Positions 15,491 to 28,128 are shown, counted from the stretch's first letter. The stretch: DNA of 64,000 nucleotides from Epiperipatus broadwayi (GCA_028023455.1 JAQFVV010006305.1:1479001-1543000); one strand, 5' to 3'. Notes: generated by a model from the letters alone, not told the origin. Program-made: numbers and translations.

Positions 15491-16699
15491 ATTTATTATA
15501 AGTTTGAGTAATGTCATCTTAGCGAAAGAATAAAAGGTGCTAACAGTTTATGTAAATCTAAGATCATTACAATATATATGTGACTGGGTTAATGTTATAG
15601 CTATTATACAAACAGATTGCCCTGGATTTAAAATTTTAAGTGTTTTTGAATTTGAGGTTATTAGTTTGATATTATGAAGGAATTAAAAGATATTTATAGA
15701 TGTGGTGCTAATAATCCAAAATTTCTTATGGATAAAAGCCAGAAACTCATCTGGGAATTTGGATTTTAGTATTATCATTTGTCAATTATTGATTATTTAA
15801 TTTTACAATAGATGTATCTGAAATAAACAGAGGGTGTATCTGCTTCCAAACTTTTGTTAAGAATAAGTATTTGGAATGCTAAGGCTCTGAGAAGATGGTG
15901 AATTTATTGTCAGAAATAAAAGAATTACATATTGTAGGATTTTATGAACCTGATTCGACTTCATGCAAAAAATATAGCATACATGGAAAATGAACACGTT
16001 ATGATGAATAAAAATGATGAGCATGTAGAAATTTGCTCTGGTACCAAAAGACATAATGGAGATATAGATTTAACTCCAAAACAGAATGTTACAAGCACTT
16101 ATATGAATGAAATTAATTAGTGATTAGGATGAAAGCAATTTCAAGAGATCTAGTAGTTACTTTAGAGTACACATAAACAAAGGATAAAAGCAAGCTAGAG
16201 AAAACTCTATTAAGTAGTTAATATTTTAATTCAGATTTTTTTTTAATAGATACTATAATGTATATATGCATATTATAATCTCTGTTGCACATAAACAAAA
16301 ATTAATTAGTAAAAGAGCACAACAACCAAATGATAAGACACTAATGATAATATGCCATACCTTTAATATGATTTACTTCACCAATTCATTATATAAAACT
16401 TAATTCATTTTAATGAATCCTTTCTAACATGTAGATATAATAAATTTACAATTAAGATAGTAATCTTAATTAAAATGTATATTTATAAATTGTGTCAACA
16501 CAATAGTATCTTAAAACAATTATTATAATAAAAAATCAGTTAAAATTATTTCATAAATATTTACATATACCATATTGATCACACTGAACTAGAAATTATC
16601 ATCATAATTAAAAAATTATAGAACAATTAAAAAACAAATATTTATTTGAATATTCATTTTATACATAGTTTGAGAGATGCGATCTAAATAATTTACACA

Positions 16700-17110
16700 G
16701 CAAAGTTTTTTTTTTCATACAATAGTGCCAGCTAATATAAGATCTAATAATCATTAGATGCTAAAAGGTTGTGCATTGTAATTCCTAATCAGTGTCTTTC
16801 CATTCAATATCCTCAGAGTTGATGCTAGCATATAGTTTTCATCAGTGAAAAGTTTTAGATCTGGTAGGAGTGCATCTGAATCTTTGGATCTAATGCACCC
16901 CTCCAGCACCCACTTTCCTTTTGATAACTATAAAGTTACATTAGCCCAAACTGAAAACACAATAATGTTTTAATCTAAGCTAATTTCCTTGTATAGTCAT
17001 GCAGATCTGAATCCAGTTCAGTATCTATACATTTTGGTGTCTTTGGTTTTGCAATAATCACAGTCGCCTCTATCCTTTGGCTAGGAATGGTATTAAACAT
17101 TATCAACTTT
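16700..17110 (+). repeat. Diverged copy of the ~454 bp repeat family
   Basis: Aligns over its length with the repeat unit seen in tandem at 61608-62514: shared landmarks are CAATAGTGCCA, GGTTGTGCAT, CAATATCC, CATCAGTGAA, GGATCTAATGCA and CATTTTGGTGTCTTTGGTT. It is the most decayed copy, and its hammerhead-like core is mutated. It lies in BCL10 intron 1. No target duplication is evident. Confidence 0.75.
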
Positions 17111-17398
17111 GAACTTTGTTTTTATTTCGAACATAGTAATTTGCTAAATTTTAAATAGTTAAAGATAAATGAATTATTTCGGAACTGTAGATAAACATAA
17201 TTCATTTTAAATATTTGTATTTAAGATACTTGAAGAAGAATATTCTATACAATGAAAAGCCCACTTAGAATTTTGATTTCTGGGTCACATATTTGAAGTT
17301 AGGTAATTATATCTTAACATTTGAAAGAAATATATATAAATTACAAAACAAAAAAAAAGTTTATAAGTACAATATTAACAAAAAAGAAACAAGCGAAC

Positions 17399-17464
17399 CT
17401 GATTGGTAATCTGGATTAATAAATTATTATCAAGATTTTCAAATAAACTGTTTGAAATTGCCAT
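17399..17464 (-). CDS. BCL10: BCL10-like CARD adaptor, first coding exon (exon 1)
   Basis: Predicted first exon of 22 codons starting at the ATG on 17464-17462, with an A-rich context and G at +4. It reads MAISNSLFENLDNNLLIQIT followed by NQ and ends CAG|GT in phase 0, which is what exon 2 needs. Joined, LLIQITNQ runs into VFDDLRPRLCE and lines up without gaps with helix 1 of the BCL10 CARD. The start lies 283 bp from the divergent COLGALT ATG, a sensible promoter spacing. The weak point is the donor GTTCGC, which departs from the usual GTRAGT. Transcript evidence would settle it. Confidence 0.68.
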
Positions 17465-17747
17465 TGAAATTAATCGTAGTTGTTTTTACATTTAATTTCA
17501 TGATTACATATATTTCATCAGATTAAAATGTGCATAAAGTTACCGAAATAGAAAACATGAAACGCTAATCAAAGTTCATTTTATGTTAAGTTTACGAAGA
17601 ACTTCTGTAAGAAATTTGAAAAATAAATTATCGATGAAATACCTTAATATTTATCTTTTGAGATACAGCCTCGTTATGACTTATAAAATGTCCGCGTCCG
17701 TTTTGTGATTATTGCTTATAAAACCATTTATTACTGTGAACTTAACA
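17465..17747. promoter_or_regulatory. Probable bidirectional promoter between BCL10-like gene and COLGALT
   Basis: Only 283 bp separate the two divergent start codons, so both 5' UTRs and core promoters must lie here or very close. The stretch contains a short GC-rich island, GTCCGCGTCCG, at about 17690-17700, which stands out in AT-rich DNA. No convincing TATA box is placed for either gene. Co-regulation of the two genes is inference. Confidence 0.5.
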
Positions 17748-17950
17748 ATGCCTTTAAATATTTTTAAAATTTTAATTACTTTCTGCATATCTGGAAAAAT
17801 TGCATTATCAGGAGAAAATGTCAACGAATTTAAAATGCAAAAGCCAACTATATTTTTAGCAATTTTTGCCAGAAATAAGGCTCATGTTTTACCGCAATAT
17901 TTTGGATATTTAGAAAATTTAGATTATCCAAAAAAACGAATAACTTTATG
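17748..17950 (+). CDS. COLGALT: Procollagen galactosyltransferase (GLT25/COLGALT), exon 1
   Basis: First coding exon of a collagen beta(1-O)-galactosyltransferase. These ER-lumen enzymes move galactose from UDP-galactose to hydroxylysine in collagen. The ATG at 17748 is chosen because an in-frame TGA lies at 17706-17708 and no other ATG intervenes. Residues 1 to about 22 (MPLNIFKILITFCISG...) form a signal peptide. Residues from about 32 (PTIFLAIFARNKAHVLP, then YLENLDYPKKRITLW) match the N-terminal strand and helix of the family's first GT-A-like domain. The donor is TG|GTAAGT in phase 2, splitting the Trp codon. The plus-strand ATG faces that of the BCL10-like gene. Confidence 0.93.
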
Positions 17951-19635
17951 GTAAGTAAGAATATGAAGTTTTTTAAATAATATTAAAATAAAAATGCTAC
18001 AAGTTAATTGATTTTATAAAATTTAGTGTTTATTTAAATTTTTTTTACATAAGTTTGTCAACAAATTGCCCACGTGGCGGAAGAGTCCCATATAATTAAC
18101 TTTATTTGCTTTTAAAACTATTGATTAGATTTCTATGTATATTATTAACACAATTTGAACATTATTAAATTTTCAAAATAATTTAAATAGTTATTTTAGA
18201 ATTACAATTAGGAATTGAATTTTGTTTTGATAATTTTAACTATTCCTTTCCGATCTTATTCATTTTGTATACAGTTATTTCGATTGCGGATATTTTCCCA
18301 GTAGGTAGCGCATTTATCGATAATTTTATAAAGGATATTTTTTAAAAATTTAGATTTTATTATAAAATGTGTGAAGAGAGTGACAGGCTATGGCAAACCA
18401 TTCCTAATATCGTCAAAAATTATCATTTGTCTTTAGCACCCCTCTCCCTTCTTTGAATCAAAACTTAATCATATATATGTATATGGTTTTAATTTAATAA
18501 GATTTTTCTATAAGGCCTCATGTCTTATCTGTTTTAAAATTAAAATCCTTTTTTTTTTTCTTCTAAAAAAAACAAAACTGTGGGTGTTAAGTCGTTGACG
18601 TGGCACAGTGAATGCATTTATTAATAATTTTAGAAAATGATCAACAAATGGTTAATAGGCTGACGAATTAACGAATACTTAATTTGGTTTTTAGAATTTG
18701 CTTTTCCGTGTTTTGCAGATTAAATATTTATTATTCGCAAACTTTTGTATTAAAAGTAACTTAAGAGAAAAAAAAAATTTTTTTTTGGAACTGCAGATGA
18801 ATATAACTAAATACTGTAAATATAATTTGTATCCCATAACTACGTGTTCGTTCTTTCTATGACCATGTGTTTCCGCTGTAACTAAGTAGAGACTCCGGAA
18901 TCTATTTGAAGTATAATTAGTTAAAGATTATTGGAATGTAGTCATCTGAGTAGAGGTTTTTATTTGTAAGTTTCAATTCCTGCTATATATTTAGTGCCCA
19001 ATGCAAGATAACTTTCTCCTTGAAGTTATTATCATTAGCCGCTAATTGCAATTCGTTATATCATTCAAACTCCAAGGGGGGTAGGGGTAGAAAGACATAC
19101 ACAGGCGAATATTAGAAGAGTTTTGCCATGATAAGCCAACTAATCAGTGAAAAACAATTACATCAATTTATAGAACATGCTGATCATTTCTTTGTCTACT
19201 TGAAATTTTGCAATGCTATCTATTAACTTTTTTAAATATTATATAATCACCATTTCCTGAGCTGTTAAAACGGTATACGATGCAATGCACTGTGACTTCT
19301 CCTTATATGGAGTCAGGAATCTCTCAACCACTATGCTGAGAGAAACCTGTTAGCTACTTTACCTTTCTTTTCCATTCTCCGCCCTACGGTTTCCCCATAT
19401 TCTCCTCTAACCTGCTTCATTCCATTTACACAACATAATGTTTGTCAACTCCATAGTCTTTATTTCTGACTCCCCCTTATCTTTTCCCAAACGCAGCATA
19501 AAAAACAATAACTGACTTTAGTATAATTTTGTTTACATTTATTCTTCGACAACTTCATTATTTCTACCCTTTCTGCTTTCAGGCTTTTATATTCAATTAG
19601 CAAATGCCTAATATTTTTTATGCCTTCCTTATACA

Positions 19636-19802
19636 ACTTAAACCACTAAACATCACATGATCACTATCTCATACTAGCACATAATTATTATTAAACAATT
19701 CAAAACAAAGCAAAACTCTCCATATAGTAGTGCCATGTGCTAACAAGAGCACAACATGGCACTACTATATGGAGAGTTTTGCTTTGTTTTGAATTCCTTA
19801 TA
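19636..19802. mobile_element. Short inverted-repeat member of the 454 bp family with 15 bp TSD
   Basis: TTCCTTATACAACTT stands on both sides (19636-19650 and 19788-19802), a perfect 15 bp target duplication inside the minus LINE. The insert holds the end of one repeat unit (CATCACATGATCACTAT), the start of the next (GCAAAACTCTCCATATAGTAG) and then that start again inverted. The two arms of about 40 bp around a 12 bp spacer could form a nearly perfect hairpin. The long duplication fits target-primed reverse transcription better than cut-and-paste transposition. Confidence 0.85.
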
Positions 19803-20023
19803 CAACTTGCAGACTAAATCATCACATTTTTCCATTTATGTGTATATTCCCTTGTTGCTAAAGATCCTGTTTGAGCCTTAAATAATAGACTACTTTTTTT
19901 ACTATTATCATAAATTAGCTCGCACCCAATATTCCATTTACTTCTATACATATTTAAACTCTTTACTCTCCTTACTAGTTCTTCATCTCTCCAACTCCCT
20001 ATTCTTTTTTACTGCATCGATTC

Positions 20024-22048
20024 TTTTATCCCATAGGTTCTCAAACTTTTTCGAGTCACTGCCCACTTTGCAAGACATAAATTTTGTAACACGCCCACCC
20101 ATCATAATAGTTTTCCACATTCAATCTGTTTGATATTTTCGATGTAAATAGTAACTAATGATACTATACCGGACAATGCCTACCCCGTAATTCATATAAT
20201 GCACAAAAAATATAACATGATGTCAATGTCATGTATCGGTATAAGGCATCAACATAAAGTCAATATTAATTACAAAAAAAAATAAATTTGTTTAAATGAG
20301 GGAAATCAAACCAAAGTTGGTTATATTTCCTGATTTCTTCCTACCCAAAACTATATTACCCTGCTAATTGGTACCAAGATGTCTTAGGCAGTATATCATT
20401 GAAAGGCTGAACCTAAACTTCGCCTTTATGCATCACTTTCGGGAAGAAAAAAACACTTCTAAAAAGGAATTACCACCACCAACAAAACAAACAACAACAA
20501 CAAAAAAAAAAACACACAAAATCAGTATGTCAATAAATTTTTAATAATCGCATATAGAGATTAAAATAATAATAATAATAATTTCATGCAATGTAAGTTT
20601 CTCTTTTCTTAAATAGAACAGACACATATGTGTTAAAAGCAAATAGCAACAACAACAAAAAAGTATGTATATATATCTATGCCTCAGCATACACACAAGC
20701 GTTCTGAAATTAATTTGGGGGAACTGTTTTAAAGTAGGAAAATCAAATAACAATTTATACAGGAACAAAATAAAAATACAAATAATAAAAAAAATTTATA
20801 AAATTTATAGCAACAAGACATAATAATAATAAATAAATAAATAAAAAAATTAACCATCTCCGGACTTAATAACGTTTAAGTGTGCTATAAAACATAACAA
20901 CAAGATGGCGAGTACTTACTTTCTTCACAGCAAAATGTAGGCATTAAGTTGTTCGTCAGCATTAGCTAGCATCTGTGGCTACATGATAGCAGTGCAGAAG
21001 GAGTCTGGCTACTGCACTAACATTGAAGTTTACTCCATTAGCATTTTTAATGATAAAATTTAGGCATTTTCATATTTCTCAGCCTTCTCTAGAAATCTTT
21101 ATAATAACGACAGCAGCCAACCAAGAATCAATCAAGCAGTTCTGGGCAGACTATAATTGGAAGTTAGGTGCAGTTGTGCCTTCTTTCATAAAGTTCTCCA
21201 CTGCTTTACGACTAGAATATTTCTCTTAGTTCAGCAAAGCATTAACTGCCCAGCAGACAAAACAGCAAGGAAAATAAACTCATAAGAGATCCCCCCAATC
21301 ACTTGCTGAACACCTTTTGTAGCACACCTATAACAATACAAATTGAGCAGCCCTCTTTCACTATTACATCTGTTACCTCCAATTTCTTGGATAATTGATT
21401 GTAACACAATTGATATAGCTTTTTACACCTTTTTATCTTTCACTTTTTTCTTTTCCCACTTGGACCCTTTTAATTCCTCCAAACATTCCATTTACATATA
21501 GTTTCTAATTTGAACACTATGGAAATAGCTTTTTCTTCTCTCTTTCCTATTTTTACCAAAAATTCAAAACAAAAAAAAAAACAAAAACAAATCTGAGATA
21601 TTGCACTTTTTAGACTCTCTCAGCCAATATTGGCTTTAAATTACTTTATTTTTTTTAACAAAAAATATAGTACCCAGGATGACCACTTCTATCCATTAGT
21701 AAAATTTAAAATTAGCCATACAATAATGACCTCCATTCCTTTTAACTTGTTAATAGAGAGAAAAAACCACCATCAAAAATGTGCAAAACATTTACTCTAT
21801 CTCCCTTTTTTTATATTCTTGCACATAAACAATTTATAAAATGATCATAAAATTGGCAAAATAACATAAAAATTATCGATTTGAGAGCGAGTTAAAGCTG
21901 ACAACATTTATCGTCGGTGAGTACGGATAAAAAGCTAGACCACCTGAACACCCCCAAATACTTCTGAACCCACTGTCATCCCCCCCTAGAAGGCTTCAGC
22001 ACCCACTGGGGGGTGGTACCGCCCACTTTGGGAACCACTGTTCTATCC
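20024..22048. mobile_element. hAT-like element (~2.0 kb) inserted in the minus LINE
   Basis: The element spans 20032-22040. Its ends are CATAGGTTCTCAAACTTTT and, in reverse complement, CAGTGGTTCCCAAAGTGGG, related terminal repeats of the common hAT type CAGTGGTTCTCAA. Flanks TTTTATCC (20024-20031) and TTCTATCC (22041-22048) are an 8 bp target duplication with one mismatch. The LINE reads through if the element is removed. No transposase frame is left; the largest frames inside (up to 75 codons) match nothing I know. TAA/TAAA microsatellites lie at about 20567-20582 and 20820-20845. Confidence 0.82.
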
Positions 22049-22593
22049 CATTCCTTGCCACTGTAACACCCAACAATTCTTACACAATCATCCCATCTTT
22101 TGTATAAGTATACTGACAAATTCTTTATCCAAATCTTCTGCATATCATATTACCTTTTTCACCCATCCTGCTTCTTGCTCTTTACTCATAACCCAATTAA
22201 ATACTATTTTGACTATTCTCTTATCCATAAACTTCATTCTACCTAACATTTTCATTTTGCTTATTGCATCTGTCATATAAAAACTTGAATATCCCATTTC
22301 TCCTTAACATCTGCATCTAATGTATGTTTTCCTACTTATCTTTGTACTTTTTGTAAGTAATCTAACACCTCTTTACTAACACATAATACATCATTACCAT
22401 ATGTTAACCCAGCTACTGCCACTCCCATACGATTCTAGCTATATTATATTTATTATATGAAAACCCTGTTAATTTCTTTATCAGTCCCTTTCTTTTCTTT
22501 GCTTCATTAATCAATTTTTTTTCTCATTCATGCAACAATTTCTCTGATTACTTAAGACATAATAAAAATTCTTTGTCTTCTCTTTATCTAGTA

Positions 22594-23332
22594 TTAATCA
22601 TCATTACTTTTGATTTTTTCTTCACTAAATTTAATCCTCATCTCTTTACCCACCCTTGCATATGTCCTCAGCATAACTTCCATATCTTCCCTTCTTTCTG
22701 TGCACAAGAGGACATCATATGCAAATAAAAGACCCAATAATGTATATATTCCATTGCCACCTATTAACGGTATCCATATCCCTGTTCCTAGTCTTTCTAT
22801 TGCTGTCTCCATTTCTCTCAAATACAACAAAAAATAGGTGACATAGGGCATTCTTGTCTTAGCCCCACCCATTTTAAACTTTAACTGATTTTATATTCCC
22901 TAATTGATACATATAATAATTGTTTTCATATAATCTCTTAATAATATCTACTAAAGCTCCATCCATTCCTAAATTTACTAAACTTACCCATAATCTATTT
23001 TTATTTACTCTATTATAGGCCTTCTCAATATGTATAAAAACCAGATATAACTGTGTACTCATATCTATAAATTGTGTAACTACAAATAAACTATCTCCTA
23101 CACGCTTATCTGATCGAAAACCTCCTTGCATTTCTTCCACTATATTATTTTCTTCCATCCATTTTGCTACTCTTCCAGCCACTATATATGCAAACATTTT
23201 ATATAACATTGATGTTATCACTATCGGTCTATAATTGCTTAGCTTTCTATAATCATTACCCTTCCCTTTAAATAGCAGCCTTACTCTTGTAACTATCCAG
23301 AAAATCTCTTTTTGTATCATCTTATTAAACAT
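22594..23332 (-). pseudogene. Reverse transcriptase remnant of the split minus LINE
   Basis: Two frames, 23332-22874 and 22872-22594, cover the RT palm. The first includes NYRPIVITSMLYKMFAYIVA, QGGFRSDKRVGDSLFVVTQ and IHIEKAYNRVN (motif A region). The second includes the catalytic box region, where FADD is replaced by FAYD, then KIKFSEEKI-type sequence after it. The change of the second catalytic Asp and the frame break show it is inactive. It matches the plus LINE at 36017-36700. Confidence 0.85.
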
Positions 23333-24050
23333 GATAATAGGTTTAATTTTGCCCTATGTCCTAACTTTCATTACCATCTCTGCTGCCCATCCATCCCTTT
23401 CCACTTTTCAATTTCTTCACTGCCTTATTCAGTTCATTTTCTATAAATCTAATATTTCCATTACTATAAGCTTTCATGTTTGTTGTCCCTCTGTGCTTCA
23501 CATCCGACATCTTTTTTATATCCATTATATACTTATTTAAGATCGTCTCTGATTTTTCCTTAGAGCTACACTCTATTCCCCATCATCTAGTAATATTATT
23601 TCTCTCTTCCTTATATTCCTTCTTTTAATGTATTTCCAAAATTTTTTTATTTCCATCTCTTCCACTTTTATCAATATCCTCCAAAAATTTACTATTCAAT
23701 TTCATTATTTCTCTCTAATTTTCTATTTTAGCCACTTTCTTTGTTCTTAATAGCACATTTATATTCTCTGCATGCTCTTTTCCTCTCTTTTATATGTTTA
23801 CTAACTCTCACTTTCCTATTACTTTTATTCTTCTGATTATTCTCACCTAAAACCCTATTTACCACTTTTTCTACTTTACCACACCTGTCCTTATATTCAT
23901 CCCCAACCATTTCTTTAACTTTTATTTTATTTTTTTCTAACTTATCCTTATCACTCATTCTCCATCCACATCTTTCACTATTCTTTCTACTATTATTACT
24001 ATTTTCATCGCATTACTAACCATTTCTATTATAAAGAAATTATGATCATT

Positions 24051-27000
24051 ATTATATACTGTAATGTTTGCACTGGGTTAAGGCCTTCTATTGTGTGTAC
24101 TGTAGAGTGCAAGTTAATCAAGCTATGAAAAAGAAGAATCTTCCATTCATATATGAGTTCGGATAATTCAAGAACATGGCTACCTTTCCTGATTAACTGT
24201 CCTACTATTTATTGTGATTTCCACTTCAGCAGAATCAGTTTTATATTTATTTAAAAGGGTGCCAGGATCATAAACCCATTGATCTCTGTCGCATCGCATA
24301 CCATAAATTAAGAAGCAAATAACTAAAAAGATTGGGAATTATGTTTTCTTGTCAATTAATGTTATAGAATTTTCTCCAGAATTAGTAGATTAAAATGAAC
24401 ATATTGGCATAGTATAATGGTCGACGTAACCTCCCTAACCTAAGGTGCCATACCAAGGTGCCACTAGGCTATTGGAACCTAGAAAATTTATATAGTAGAC
24501 AAATACGCATGGGAAAAGTTACTCTTTTATCGGACCGAAAGTCCCTGTCAAAGCTGAGCTTAAAATATCATTTTGAATGCTAAACTTTCTAATTCTTAAT
24601 TTTAAATATTAATAAAATATATAAAATGAGTTACTGCCAAAATTAATTCAACAAAACATTTTATTATAACGGACACACACATTAAAAGGAAAAATTCTGA
24701 AAATTAAATTAACTAGTGAATATATTTGATTTGAATTATATGTACAGATGGAAGCATTTAATAGATTTAATATTTTACTAAGCGTGAATATGCTTCATAG
24801 ATTACGCATATAAAAAACCCGATCTTTTTAACTTTAGGCCAAAATCTTGCATTTAAACCAATGCTAGCTTACTGGTATATCAATGTGACCAATGCAAAAG
24901 GAGATTATTAGCATAACACAATCATTGCAACAGGAATTTACATCTGTATAACATGTTATATTAGAGAAATAATGAATCATGGTGGGAAGGAATGAGCATC
25001 TTCCCCATGATCATTAATAAATCCCACCAACAGACAGGATTGATCCACTGTCCAATTGGTGATACAAAAAATAGATTCTTGAAATATATATATAAAATTC
25101 TCTGTAAAAGGGGATAGTAGTCTTTGCCAGCTTACTGTCCCAATCAGAGAGTACAAAAATCAATGGTGTAGGAAATACGTCTACAACCATTGACAACGTG
25201 ATGCCTACACTTTTGGGTCATACATTCAGGTGGGTATTATGCCCTATATGCAAAGCGGTGTAAGGTAACGAGTATCCAATGCATTTACTCAAATTACATT
25301 GACATAAAACATCTGTACATCTATCCAGCAGCACCGATTTAACTACAAAACAATTAAGCCCAAAATTAACACACCTTAAACTAACATATTACAAATCTAT
25401 GTAGCCATTTACGCTTATTTTTAATTATTAATTTAAAAGAAATTTACGAGAATGGAAATGATATTAAACACATATATAAAAAAATATACAAATAATTTAA
25501 AATTTTAGTCAGATAAGAGAGAGATTTCTTTTAAAAGTTAAGTGATACTTAAAATACTTGAAAAGTTCGTATTATATAATTAATGTGCATATTTCATTTA
25601 AAACAAAAGTTTATACTTTCCAATGCTATAAGTAAAGTCCATCTTTGCAGTCTCTGATGCGTCGCACAATTCAAAGTTCTTTCCATTTCATATTATTCTA
25701 GGTAGAGACAAGTCCATTGCTGGCCAGTTTCCGGGAACCATCATATTCTGGAGACTGCCTCAGGTGGTGCAAATTTGGAGATCCCTAATACACTTATAAA
25801 TGTATTTAAATAAGATACAATTAAATGCATGAGCAATCCCAATCTAAATCTCAATTTCAAAGTTTACTTATTATATCTTTGTGAATTTTTATCATCAAAC
25901 TCCAGGAACAATCTTGCATGGCTTGGCACTGTTCTTATTGGCGATGATGACTTTTCTCTGTGGACCATGTGTTTATTTACATCGTTATTGGCCAACTTGG
26001 TTTATTGTGGGAACTCAAAATTTTATCACTAGTATTTTTTAAAAATTTATCTCTTATCTGACTTTATGCCCAAGGGCCTGTTTGCTATTACATCAATATA
26101 GAAAATCATTTCCATTCTAAGATTAAAAATAACTAATTACCAACTTTTTTTTTTTATTCTTTTATATTAAAATACTTTAAATAATTATATAATTAGTTTG
26201 CCATCTGTGCATTATATATATTAATTTAAATAAAATTTTCTTTTATATATATATATTTCTACCTGAGGGTGATTATATATGCTTTTCCATCTTTATAATG
26301 GCATATACTTATACCATTACAATAGGTAATTATACATTTCTTGAAATATTCTTTTGTATAATAAAATCTAAATAACCTAAAATTAATAACATACAATGAA
26401 AAGTTGATATTAAAGATAAATATTTTATTCTAATGAATTAAATTATTAATAAAACTAGAAAGAACATACAATCGCCCATCCAGATAACAATGTTAAATAA
26501 TAAAAACAGTTCCATTCTTTTAAATTTTTTGAGGGAAGGAAGCAATCCATGGATAAAATGTCTTTTTAGGGATATTTGGAATTCACAATTAAAGTTAAAT
26601 TTAGTTTGCAAACATTTAATTTGACATAATTTAGGATACGAGTAGTATTAATTTACTGGTAAGATTATAATATACATGCATTTCTTGGTTTGAAGAGCTC
26701 ATGACCATTGATTTTAATCACTGTTGACATATTTTATGTTCCTGGTCCACTTTAAGGCTAGGCTTAAAGACTTTTTGGAGTGACCTCTTCCTGGCAAAAG
26801 TGTCCGCAAACACTCTGATTTCCCCTCTGCATGATGATTTAATTCAGCATAAAGTGGTCCTAAATACTTCACAATCCACGACCAGCCAAAATAAAAACAG
26901 ACAAGACCCTGCTTGAAGCTATTTCTTCATTTTATAGTCTCAACCAGTTTTCAGATTTCTGTGCATATGTCCTTATCTTTTGTTTTATCATAAGGCAAGT

Positions 27001-27332
27001 TTTGTAATCTTGTTCAATTATTATTATTTTTTAGTTACAAAGTGTCTTCTTTATAGAATATTTCTGCCATCTTTAATCAGCGTAGTCTTTCCTTTATTTA
27101 TGTGGATAAGCAATCTGTAAACACTTACATTCTTTCCAATTTTAATTTTAATTAAACTAAATAGATAATATCAACACAAATAATTTTTCATTGCACATAT
27201 TAAAAAATAAATTCTACTAACTAAAAAAAAAAACTAAATTGCGTCTTTTGAACGATCTTTAAATTTTACCTTTTTTAAATATTACCAATTGCCGATATAG
27301 TTGGACCATCTACATGTAGATGGTATAATACT
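24051..27332. mobile_element. Element R (3.26 kb) inserted in the LINE endonuclease region
   Basis: R occupies 24061-27323. The flanks ATTATATACT (left) and TATAATACT (right) are an imperfect 9-10 bp target duplication derived from the LINE. R shares both of its ends with R' (30052-31351): 24100-24400 matches 30070-30380, and 26390-27320 matches 30440-31345. The left end contains GTTAATCAAGCTATG opposite CATGGCTA..GATTAAC, a hairpin conserved in both copies. The right end is an 18 bp palindrome, CCATCTACATGTAGATGG. There are no clear TIRs and no coding frame. A 9-10 bp duplication recalls Mutator-like elements, but the class is unknown. Confidence 0.7.
24408..26325. mobile_element. Unclassified ~1.9 kb insertion nested in element R
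   Basis: This stretch is absent from R', where the flanking sequences are contiguous (ATATTGGCA..AGGTAA). It is therefore probably a later insertion, or R' has lost it. The ends could not be fixed to the base. Within it are moderately GC-richer patches at 24420-24560, 25180-25270 and 25630-25790. The frame at 25829-26032 matches nothing known. Confidence 0.45.
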
Positions 27333-28128
27333 CTCTCTTCATTATCAACACTTTAATTTTCCATACTTTATTCATTCCCTCTTTCTCTACATACATAATC
27401 TATTGTGTGAAATATATTATTTCTAGATATTGTCCCTTATAAATATTTGACAAATTTCCAATGCGCAAATTCATTTTCTAACAAAAATTCTTCAAAAGCT
27501 GTTCATTCTTCTTATCTACATCATCAATTTCTATCCCTAACTAAGAAATTCATGTATACTACTGTTTCACTGCATTATAATTTGGCTATCTCCAGTAGAT
27601 ATATACACTATAGACACCTTCCATCCTTATCTTCCTAACCTTATTTCAAACCACAAATGTTCTTGACATTTAACAATGTTTAAATATATTTTTGACATAA
27701 CTCCTATCTGACCACCCCTTTTTCTTTTCTATTTATACCCTGCCACACCAAGTCTTCCAGTATAGGTTCTTCTTTTTTTAGATGTGTTTCCACTACTGCT
27801 AGTACTTCAAGTCTTCATTTTTTACTGCTTTGTTTAATTCCAGCCATTTTCTGGTCTCTTACCATCTTGTATTTTCAAATATCTAATTTTAACAATTTCT
27901 TCTTTTATAACTACTCTTTTATAAATTCTTTTGACTTTTTCTTCTCCATGACATTTATAAATAACTTGCTTGTCATTAATTTTATAAACTCATTTTCTCC
28001 CCACATCTACATTTATATCTAAATCAGTTACCCTTTGTTTATTTCTTACATCCCATTCATTCTTCTTCTTTCTGATAACATTGCAATTCAAAACCCCACC
28101 CTTTTTATAAATTTCCTGAACTATATTC
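27324..28128 (-). pseudogene. ORF1 end, spacer and endonuclease start of the split minus LINE
   Basis: Read on the minus strand this matches the plus LINE from about 34260 to 35120: the ORF1/ORF2 spacer (VRKKKNEWDVRNKQ region), then the start of the APE-type endonuclease with the equivalents of ETHL and the following residues. Many frameshifts and stops are present. It is bounded by the TIR element on its 5' side and element R on its 3' side. Confidence 0.8.

Larger units (their letters stand above)
11861..17398 (-). other. BCL10-like gene, intron 1
   Basis: A 5538 bp AT-rich intron. It contains a small hAT element (15141-15482) and a worn copy of the 454 bp repeat (about 16700-17110). At about 15865-15960 a plus-strand stretch reads like the start of a LINE endonuclease (ISIWNAKAL) but breaks down at once; I do not annotate it further. 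A short (AAC)n run lies at about 12066-12080. Confidence 0.6.

Noticed and set aside
17640-17711. Minus-strand stretch ending AAG|GTATTT as BCL10 exon 1
   Set aside because: It has the right phase but no in-frame ATG before an upstream stop, and the alignment to CARD helix 1 is poor. The exon at 17399-17464 fits much better.
17712-17747. Longer COLGALT N-terminus starting from TTG at 17712
   Set aside because: TTG is not a normal start in animal nuclear genes; the ATG at 17748 gives a proper signal peptide.
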